Assembly: GCF_030053135.1 (NCBI RefSeq)
Contig: NZ_CP125652.1
Coordinates: 1 to 64,000, forward strand
Direction of reading: 5' to 3'
Source of the DNA: Rhizobium sp. BT04
Lineage (GTDB): Bacteria > Pseudomonadota > Alphaproteobacteria > Rhizobiales > Rhizobiaceae
Length of the DNA: 64,000 nt
The notes below the pieces were generated by a model. That model saw only the letters and a list, made by a program, of their open reading frames with translations, ran no database searches and was not told the DNA's origin. The position numbers and the translations under genes were made by a program. This document shows positions 58,112 to 64,000 of the stretch, one piece after another; position 1 is the stretch's first letter; the number at the start of each line of letters is the position of its first letter.

Positions 58112-59401
58112 CTAGAGCGCGTGGACAAGCTTTCCCGAGACGTATGTCGCGACCGCCCGCCCGCTGAAGCGTGCATCTTCGAACGGCGTGTTCTTGGAAC
58201 GGGAGAGAAGCATGTCTTTGGCGACAAGCCAAGGCTCATCGAGATCGATCAGGGTGATATCGGCCGCCGCACCCGGCTTCAGCGTGCCGGCATCAAGGCC
58301 GAAAATCTGCGCCGGGCGGGTGGACATGGCGTCGATCAGGCGCATCAGGCTCACCTGACCGCCATGGTAGAGTCTGAGCGCTGCTGCCAGCATGGTTTCG
58401 AGGCCGACCGCGCCATCCTCCGCCTCGCCGAACGGCAGGCGCTTCGTGTCGACGTCCTGCGGGTCATGCGAGGAGACGATGATGTCGATCGCACCGCTGG
58501 CAAGGGCCCCGACCATGGCCTTCCGGTCGTCTTCCGGGCGTAGCGGCGGATAGAGCTTGAAGAAGGTGCGGTATTCGCCGATGTCGTTTTCGTTGAGCGC
58601 CAGATTGTTGATCGAGATGCCTGAGGTCACCTTGGCACCGCGGCTGCGGGCGCGTTCGATCGCCTCGACCGATTGCGGCACCGAGATCATCGCGGCGTGA
58701 TAACGGCCGCGCGTCAACTCGGCGATCCTGAGATCGCGTTCGAGTGGGATGAGCTCGGCTTCCCTCGGAATGCCGGAGAGCCCGAGCCAGCTGGCGAAAA
58801 GCCCCTCATGCATGACGCCGTTGGCGCCGAGATATTTGTCACGCGTTTCACACGAGATGACGGCGCCGAATTCGCGCGCATAGGTCATGATCCGGCGCAG
58901 CACCTGCGTGTCGTGAACGCTCGAATGGGCATCGGTGAAGGCAACGGCGCCCGCCTGCATCAACAGGCCGATCTCGGTCATCTCCTCGCCGGCAAGACCC
59001 TTGGTGATGGCGGCTGCCGGATAGACGTTGACAGCGGCGGTATCCCGCGCCGTCTTCTTGACGAATTCGACGAGCGCGATGTCGTCGATGATGGGATCGG
59101 TGTCCGGCATCATGATGATCGAGGTGACGCCGCCGGCCGCCGCTGCCCGGCTCGCCGAGGCGATCGTCTCGCGGTGTTCGCCGCCGGGTTCGCCGATATG
59201 GACGCGCGCATCGACGAGGCCGGGTGTGGCGACAAGGCCGGTGCAGTCGCGGATGACGGCGCCATCAGGCGCGCCCTGGTTCTGCGCCGCATGGCCGGCT
59301 GCCAGGATCACGCCGTTTTCGGTGATGATCGTGCCCACCTCGTCGAGATTGCGCGAGGGATCGACGATGCGGACGTTCTTGAGGACGATCGGGTTGCTCA
59401 T
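58112..59401 (-). CDS. Dihydroorotase homologue, probably non-catalytic (PyrC'/PyrX type)
   Basis: A 429-residue amidohydrolase-fold protein overlapping the end of pyrB by 4 bases (ATGA). Overall it aligns with type I dihydroorotases, but the metal-site residues are gone. The HxH of the DxHVHxR motif reads [10 protein letters not shown] (R66, H68); the His-Ala-Glu segment reads ISCETRD (C184); the next His position is M238 (YHAAMISVP); PHHL reads INNL; the TDH Asp is Ser (SSHDPQ, S311). This matches the inactive PyrC' that assembles with PyrB into the class A aspartate transcarbamoylase of pseudomonads. An active dihydroorotase must then be encoded elsewhere. The non-catalytic status is inferred from the residues. 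Confidence 0.85.
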   Translation of the reverse strand: MSNPIVLKNVRIVDPSRNLDEVGTIITENGVILAAGHAAQNQGAPDGAVIRDCTGLVATPGLVDARVHIGEPGGEHRETIASASRAAAAGGVTSIIMMPDTDPIIDDIALVEFVKKTARDTAAVNVYPAAAITKGLAGEEMTEIGLLMQAGAVAFTDAHSSVHDTQVLRRIMTYAREFGAVISCETRDKYLGANGVMHEGLFASWLGLSGIPREAELIPLERDLRIAELTRGRYHAAMISVPQSVEAIERARSRGAKVTSGISINNLALNENDIGEYRTFFKLYPPLRPEDDRKAMVGALASGAIDIIVSSHDPQDVDTKRLPFGEAEDGAVGLETMLAAALRLYHGGQVSLMRLIDAMSTRPAQIFGLDAGTLKPGAAADITLIDLDEPWLVAKDMLLSRSKNTPFEDARFSGRAVATYVSGKLVHAL

Positions 59402-60354
59402 GCCATCATTCCATCGCTTCGGGGACCCTGGTTCTGCGAGACGAGCAGCGTCTCCATGACGGCCATGCGCACCGCGACCCCCATTTCCACCTGTTCGGCG
59501 ATCACGCTCTGCGGCCCGTCCGCCACTTCCGAAGCGATTTCGACGCCGCGGTTCATCGGGCCGGGATGCATGACCAGCGCGTCGTCCTTCGCCGCTTTCA
59601 GCGTTTCGGCGTCGAGCCCGTAGAAGTGATAGTATTCGCGCACCGAAGGCACGAAGGCGCCGGACATGCGCTCGCGCTGCAGCCGCAGCATCATCACGAC
59701 GTCGGCGTCCTTCAGCCCTTCCGACATCGAATGAAAGACCTCGACGCCCATCTCGGCGATGCCGGCGGGCAGGAGGGTCGCAGGCGCGACGACACGGACA
59801 CGGGCGCCCATGGCGTTGAGCAGCAGGATATTGGAGCGCGCCACCCGCGAATGCAGCACGTCGCCGCAGATCGCCACGATGATGCGCGAAAGCTTGCCCT
59901 TGGCGCGCCGGATCGTCAGCGCGTCGAGCAGCGCCTGGGTCGGATGTTCATGCTGCCCATCACCGGCATTGACGACCGAGCAGGAGACCTTCTGGGCGAG
60001 AAGGGCAGCCGCACCGGCGCTTGAATGGCGGATCACCAGCACATCGGGGCGCATCGCATTCAGCGTCATCGCCGTGTCGATCAGCGTTTCGCCTTTCTTA
60101 ACCGAGGAATTGCCGACCGACATGTTCATGACGTCGGCGCCGAGCCGCTTGCCGGCAAGCTCGAAGGAGGCCTGCGTGCGGGTCGATGCCTCGAAGAAGA
60201 GGTTGATCTGCGTCAGCCCGCGCAGCGTCGACGTCTTCTTTTCTCTCTGGCGGCTGATCTTGACGGCCTCATCCGCCTTGTCGAGAAGATAGGTGATATC
60301 CTGCTCGGTGAGGCCCTTGATGCCGATGAGGTGGCGGTGGGGGAAAAAGACCAT
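59398..60354 (-). CDS. pyrB: Aspartate carbamoyltransferase catalytic subunit
   Basis: Joins carbamoyl phosphate and aspartate in pyrimidine synthesis. 318 residues from ATG 60354 ([20 protein letters not shown]); the frame opens at 60411 but that part is not family-like. The carbamoyl-phosphate site is [20 protein letters not shown] and the second phosphate/aspartate loop is [29 protein letters not shown] is also present. No pyrI regulatory subunit is nearby; the overlapping dihydroorotase homologue probably takes a structural role. pyrB leads a run of seven minus-strand genes down to DUF983. Confidence 0.97.
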   Translation of the reverse strand: MVFFPHRHLIGIKGLTEQDITYLLDKADEAVKISRQREKKTSTLRGLTQINLFFEASTRTQASFELAGKRLGADVMNMSVGNSSVKKGETLIDTAMTLNAMRPDVLVIRHSSAGAAALLAQKVSCSVVNAGDGQHEHPTQALLDALTIRRAKGKLSRIIVAICGDVLHSRVARSNILLLNAMGARVRVVAPATLLPAGIAEMGVEVFHSMSEGLKDADVVMMLRLQRERMSGAFVPSVREYYHFYGLDAETLKAAKDDALVMHPGPMNRGVEIASEVADGPQSVIAEQVEMGVAVRMAVMETLLVSQNQGPRSDGMMA

Positions 60355-60532
60355 GACCCTGCCTCTTACTGTCTCTGGCGGGTCTATAAAGAGTGCTGCC
60401 CGCCGGGGCAAGCATGCGCTGTGGGCAAAGGCTTATGTCCCCATGCATTTTCGCCCGAATTCCGATAGAGCAGAGTGACCGAATCATAACTTCCGGTTTC
60501 CCTTTGCCGGGTTCTTACACTAGAAGCGAATT

Positions 60533-62191
60533 ATGACCTCCGCCAACCGGACTGACGACAAACTCGCAGAACTCAACCAGCCGAGCCTGTGGTCCGGCAT
60601 CAACGCCTATCGATCCGATCCGCTGATCGTCGATCTGACGGCGGCCCTGCCGCGCGGCATCCGTGAAGACCTGGAAAACATCGGCCGCTATGTCACCTCG
60701 CCGGAGGCGCAGGAGCTGGCGCGCATGGCGAACCAGGGCGCGCCGCAGCTGCGCACCCACGGGCCGCGGGGCGAGCGCCTCGACGTTGTCGAATTCCATC
60801 CCGCCTGGCATGCGCTGATGCGCCGCTCCATGTCGGTCGGCCTGCATTCCTCCGTCTGGGATCCGCAGGCCGATACCGAAGCCAAGGACGAGGCCCACAA
60901 GATTCGCGCCGCGCGCTTCTATCTGACGTCACAGCTGGAATCCGGCCATCTCTGCCCGCTGACGATGACCAGCGCCTCCGTTGCCGCGCTCTCGGCCTCG
61001 CCCGCTGTGCAAAAGGACTGGGCGCCGAAAATCCTTTCGCGCAAATATGATTCGTCGAACAAGCCCGCCATGCAGAAATCCGCCGTGACCATCGGCATGG
61101 GCATGACGGAAAAGCAGGGCGGCACGGATGTGCGCGCCAACAAAAGTGCCGCCGAAAAGGTCAGCGAAGGCATTTACCGGCTGTCCGGCCACAAATGGTT
61201 CATGTCCGCGCCGATGAGCGATGCCTTCATCATGCTGGCGCAGACGAAGGAGGGCATGGGCTGCTTCCTGGTGCCGCGCCTGCTGGAAGATGGTTCCGCC
61301 AATGGCCTGCAGTTCCAGCGGCTGAAGGACAAGGTGGGCAACCGCTCCAACGCCTCTTCCGAGGTCGAATTCTCAGACACATTCGGTTTCCTGCTCGGCG
61401 GTGCGGATGCCGGCATCCGCACCATCCTCGACATGGTGACGCTGACCCGGCTCGATTGCGCGTTGGCCTCGTCGGGCATGATGCGCGCCTCCCTGGCTGA
61501 GGCCGTGCACCACACCCGCGGCCGCAGCGTCTTCGGCAAGATGCTCGTCAACCAGCCGATCATGACGCGCGTGCTCGCCGACATGGCGCTCGATGTTGCC
61601 GCCGCGACTGCACTATCCTTCCGCCTGGCCGACGCCTTCGACAAGGCGCGCGGCAATGCCGAGCAAGCGGCCTACGCCCGCGTCATGACGCCGGTCGCCA
61701 AATACTGGTGCTGCAAGATCGCGCCTGCGCTGATCTACGAGGCGATGGAATGCATCGGCGGCAATGGTTACGTCGAAGAGCGTCCGATCGCCCGCCATTA
61801 CCGCGAGGCCCCTGTCAACGCCATCTGGGAGGGCTCCGGCAACGTCATGGCGCTCGACGTGCTGCGCGTGCTCAACCGCGGCAAGGATCTGTTCGAAACG
61901 GTCTTTTCAGGCCTTGCGCGCGATCTCGGCCCTGCCGGCAAGAAGACGATCGACGTGCTGCGTGCGGCAATCGCATTGTGTGAACAGGACGAGGGCGCCG
62001 CGCGCCTGCTCGTCGAACAGCTGGCGCTGGCCGCCGGTGCCGCCGAACTCTATCGGCTGGGCGCTGGTCGCATCGCCGATGCTTTCATCGAGACGCGCCT
62101 TGCCGGCGGCTGGCGCTCCACCTACGGCATGCTCGATTCCCGCTTCGACGCCAGCTACATCGTCGACCTGCTCTATCCTCCGGCGGCCTGA
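60533..62191 (+). CDS. AidB-like acyl-CoA dehydrogenase family protein
   Basis: A 552-residue flavoprotein of the acyl-CoA dehydrogenase fold, close in length and layout to E. coli AidB (541), an alkylation-response protein. Family features: AVTIGMGMTEKQGGTDVRAN and GHKWFMSAPMSDAFIMLAQT (FAD site), NRSNASSEVEFSDTFGFLLG, YEAMECIGGNGYVEERPIAR and REAPVNAIWEGSGNVMALDV. Whether it is involved in DNA alkylation repair or oxidises an unknown acyl-CoA cannot be told. It is divergent from pyrB. Confidence 0.88.
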   Translation: MTSANRTDDKLAELNQPSLWSGINAYRSDPLIVDLTAALPRGIREDLENIGRYVTSPEAQELARMANQGAPQLRTHGPRGERLDVVEFHPAWHALMRRSMSVGLHSSVWDPQADTEAKDEAHKIRAARFYLTSQLESGHLCPLTMTSASVAALSASPAVQKDWAPKILSRKYDSSNKPAMQKSAVTIGMGMTEKQGGTDVRANKSAAEKVSEGIYRLSGHKWFMSAPMSDAFIMLAQTKEGMGCFLVPRLLEDGSANGLQFQRLKDKVGNRSNASSEVEFSDTFGFLLGGADAGIRTILDMVTLTRLDCALASSGMMRASLAEAVHHTRGRSVFGKMLVNQPIMTRVLADMALDVAAATALSFRLADAFDKARGNAEQAAYARVMTPVAKYWCCKIAPALIYEAMECIGGNGYVEERPIARHYREAPVNAIWEGSGNVMALDVLRVLNRGKDLFETVFSGLARDLGPAGKKTIDVLRAAIALCEQDEGAARLLVEQLALAAGAAELYRLGAGRIADAFIETRLAGGWRSTYGMLDSRFDASYIVDLLYPPAA

Positions 62192-62259
62192 TCGCAATCG
62201 GGCTCAGAGGATACTTGAGGCCGAGACGCTCGGCCATCGGATTGACCTGTCGACGACGA

Positions 62260-62467
62260 TTACCGTTTACCGTCCGGCCGGTCGCGACGTATCGCGCCGA
62301 GGTCGCCTTCCCAGCCTATCCCTGCGAGATCTGCGATCGCATTTTCCGGCGGTGTCTCTCAACGAGACTTCGCAAGGCCTGGTCGACGGTGGCCTCTTTT
62401 GTCGCCAATCCTGTGGTGTCATTGCGGCGTCGAGCAAGGCATCATCGATAGCGATAGTCGTCCGCAT
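62260..62467 (-). pseudogene. VapB-type antitoxin remnant with two frameshifts
   Basis: From ATG 62467 the minus strand reads MRTTIAIDDALLDAA, the standard VapB opening. After a frame change it continues as TGLATKEATVDQALRSLVER, then HRRK, and after a second change as IADLAGIGWEGDLGAIRRDR, then PDGKR and TAA at 62262-62260. Pieced together this is a full-length VapB-like antitoxin (about 69 residues) with the terminal LAGxGWEGDL motif that binds the VapC toxin. A possible vapC start (VIVVD) follows at 62263-62240 but decays at once. So this is a dead vapBC locus in the 421-base gap between the AidB-like gene and rne; the rest of the gap shows nothing else. Confidence 0.75.
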
Positions 62468-62556
62468 GATCGCGCCCCATGGGTATGATTATCATAGAGA
62501 TACGCATCCACATCTCTGCGGTTCAAGCTCGGCGACGATGTCATCGCCATAAACGA

Positions 62557-62586
62557 AAATCCGGCCGCGTCGCCGCGGCCGGATTT
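62557..62586 (-). terminator. Intrinsic terminator after rne
   Basis: AAATCCGGCCGCG and CGCGGCCGGATTT form a perfect 13-bp stem with loop TCGC. Read on the minus strand it lies 26 bases after the rne stop, followed by TTTCG. Confidence 0.85.
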
Positions 62587-62612
62587 CAGGGTTTACGTCC
62601 GAAAATCAGCGT

Positions 62613-64000
62613 TCAGAAGAAGCCACGGCGCTGCCACCAGCCGGCTTTCTTCGGCTTGCCGTCGTCACCGTCGCCATTCTCGGCGCGGGTGGTCGATTTC
62701 ACCGTCGGCTCGGAGGAGGAGATATTGGATTCGCGGTTGGCGCGAACCGGCTTTGCCTCTTCCTGGGCATCTTCCCGAGCGGGCGTTCCGAGATCGGCGG
62801 AGGCTTCGACCAACTCCGGTTCGGCCTCGGCCACAGGGGCCGTCTCGGCTACCGGTTCTTCGACCGGCGCTGCGGCCGGTTTGCGGCGGCCGCGGCTGCG
62901 GGCGGGCTTCACATCCTCGGTGACGACGGCCACACCCTCGACGGCGGCCGCTGCGGCCTGACCTTCGTCAGCCTGCAGGGCAACCGCTTCGACAGTTTCG
63001 GCTTTACCAGCAGCGCCGTCGTTCGAAACGTCCTCGCCTTCGTCCTCGCCGCCGCCATTGCCTTCACCGGCTTCGCCGGCCGTCAGTTCGGAACCATCCT
63101 CGGCGCGGTTGCGACGACCGCCGCGCTTGCCGCGACGGCGGCGCTTGCGGCGCTGCGATTCCTCGCTTTCAGCCAGTGTCTCAGGCGTGCCTTCGGCGTT
63201 TTCATCGCCTTCGCCGGCCTCGTCGTCACCGTCCTCATCCTCGTCGCCCGCTTCACCTGCAGCCGATACCGGCTGCTCGGCATTGCCGTTGCGGCCGCGG
63301 CGGCGCCTGCGGCGCTTGCGCTTGCGGTTGCCTTCACCTTCGCCTTCCGAGCGTGCAGCGACGGGGCGCTCGGTAGCGGCCGGCTTTTCCTCGAGTTCCT
63401 CGTCTTCGTCCTCATCCGCCTCGATGACGATGTCGTCATCGTCATCCTCGGGAATGGCAGCGAAGTTGAAGAGCGTTTCGATCTTGACCGGGTTTTCCAC
63501 CGGCTCACCGCGATCGATCGCGAAATGCTGCGCGCCGACCGAGCCGTCCGCGTCGATGATGATCGCAACGCCGAAGCGGTTCTCGTAATCGACGATCGTC
63601 TGGCGCTTGTGATTGAGCAGGTAGAGAGCAATATCGGGCGTCGTGCGCACGGTGATATTGTGCGTGGTGTTCTTGAGCAGATATTCCTCGATGCCGCGCA
63701 GGACATGCAGTGCGACGGAGGACTGCGAACGCACATGGCCGCTGCCGCCACAATGCGAGCAGACCTGCGTGGTCGATTCGAGAACCGACGCGCGGATGCG
63801 CTGGCGCGACATTTCAAGCAGGCCGAAATGCGAGATCCGGCCGACCTGGATGCGGGCGCGGTCGTTCTTCAGGCATTCCTTCAGCTTCTTCTCGACAGCG
63901 CGGTTGTTGCGCTTCTCTTCCATGTCGATGAAGTCGATGACGATCAGGCCGGCAAGGTCGCGCAGGCGAAGCTGGCGGGCGATTTCTTCCGCAGCTTCGA
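62613..64000 (-). CDS. rne: Ribonuclease E, C-terminal part (5' end outside the window)
   Basis: Endoribonuclease and degradosome scaffold. Only the 3' part of the gene is here; the frame is open to base 64000 and the start lies beyond it. Visible at the right edge is the end of the catalytic core (LRDLAGLIVIDFIDMEEKRN), the zinc-link cysteines in TTQVCSHCGGSGHVRS, and the small domain (ALHVLRGIEEYLLKN). A long low-complexity tail of acidic (EDDDDDIVIEADEDEDEELE) and basic (NRKRKRRRRRRGRNGN) blocks follows, then Ala/Val/Glu-rich sequence ending GWWQRRGFF. Such tails carry RNA-binding and protein-docking segments. Confidence 0.95.
   Translation of the reverse strand, partial: EAAEEIARQLRLRDLAGLIVIDFIDMEEKRNNRAVEKKLKECLKNDRARIQVGRISHFGLLEMSRQRIRASVLESTTQVCSHCGGSGHVRSQSSVALHVLRGIEEYLLKNTTHNITVRTTPDIALYLLNHKRQTIVDYENRFGVAIIIDADGSVGAQHFAIDRGEPVENPVKIETLFNFAAIPEDDDDDIVIEADEDEDEELEEKPAATERPVAARSEGEGEGNRKRKRRRRRRGRNGNAEQPVSAAGEAGDEDEDGDDEAGEGDENAEGTPETLAESEESQRRKRRRRGKRGGRRNRAEDGSELTAGEAGEGNGGGEDEGEDVSNDGAAGKAETVEAVALQADEGQAAAAAVEGVAVVTEDVKPARSRGRRKPAAAPVEEPVAETAPVAEAEPELVEASADLGTPAREDAQEEAKPVRANRESNISSSEPTVKSTTRAENGDGDDGKPKKAGWWQRRGFF

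Noticed and set aside
62215..62451. 78-codon plus-strand frame after the AidB-like gene
   Set aside because: It is antisense to the vapB relic, which explains the sequence better.
1..64000. CRISPR arrays, insertion sequences, prophage or conjugation genes
   Set aside because: No regular direct-repeat/spacer pattern, transposase, integrase or phage structural gene was seen; the window is almost entirely core chromosome.

Overview
The window reads as a chromosomal segment of a Rhizobium species (Alphaproteobacteria, Rhizobiales, most like the R. leguminosarum/R. etli group). The evidence is the high GC content, the clpX-lon-hupB order, a full proton-translocating nuo operon followed by birA, RNase J, mce, DUF1467 and proS, the divK-pleD pair, an FMN-riboswitch-controlled ribN, and GCATGTCG/CGACATGC-type intergenic palindromes. 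Almost everything is core genome. There is no complete mobile element, no CRISPR array and no rRNA.

Layout. 1-4.6 kb: proteostasis and nucleoid genes (clpX, lon, hupB). 4.7-12 kb: riboswitch plus ribN, a secreted phytase/esterase-like protein, an aldo/keto reductase, a cupin, a methyltransferase, a glutathione peroxidase and two small unknowns. 12.1-12.9 kb: tRNA-Val (minus) and two tandem tRNA-Asp (plus). 13.1-29.8 kb: nuoABCDEFGHIJKLMN on the plus strand, with three extra items: a frameshifted four-helix-bundle (IVP-type) gene bracketed by 31-nt inverted repeats between nuoC and nuoD, a 90-aa secreted protein between nuoD and nuoE, and a 228-aa protein between nuoF and nuoG that shares a helix-hairpin-helix-like tail with an extended NuoE. 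29.8-33 kb: birA, rnj, mce, DUF1467. 33-33.6 kb: a hairpin-rich non-coding stretch before proS. 33.6-37 kb: proS, a single LolC/E-type permease and lolD. 37-46 kb: a DUF5680-like gene, a 28-aa membrane peptide, dnaE, an L,D-transpeptidase, dinB, a GNAT gene, a HAD-like protein and DUF3572. 46.2-48 kb: divK-pleD. 48-49 kb: a candidate ncRNA and rpmG. 49-60.4 kb, minus strand: MFS transporter, DUF983, rnr, topA, dprA, plsY, a dihydroorotase homologue and pyrB. 60.5-64 kb: an AidB-like acyl-CoA dehydrogenase, a decayed vapB antitoxin, and the 3' part of rne running off the right edge.

The most interesting points are the intervening-sequence-like cassette inside the nuo operon; the pyrB-linked dihydroorotase that has lost essentially all metal-ligand residues; two LexA-type boxes (GAAC-N7-GAAC), one of which also corrects the dinB start; two candidate structured RNAs (before proS, and between pleD and rpmG); the double-frameshifted vapB relic; and the 28-aa membrane peptide. 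All functional statements come from reading motifs and gene order; no database search was run.
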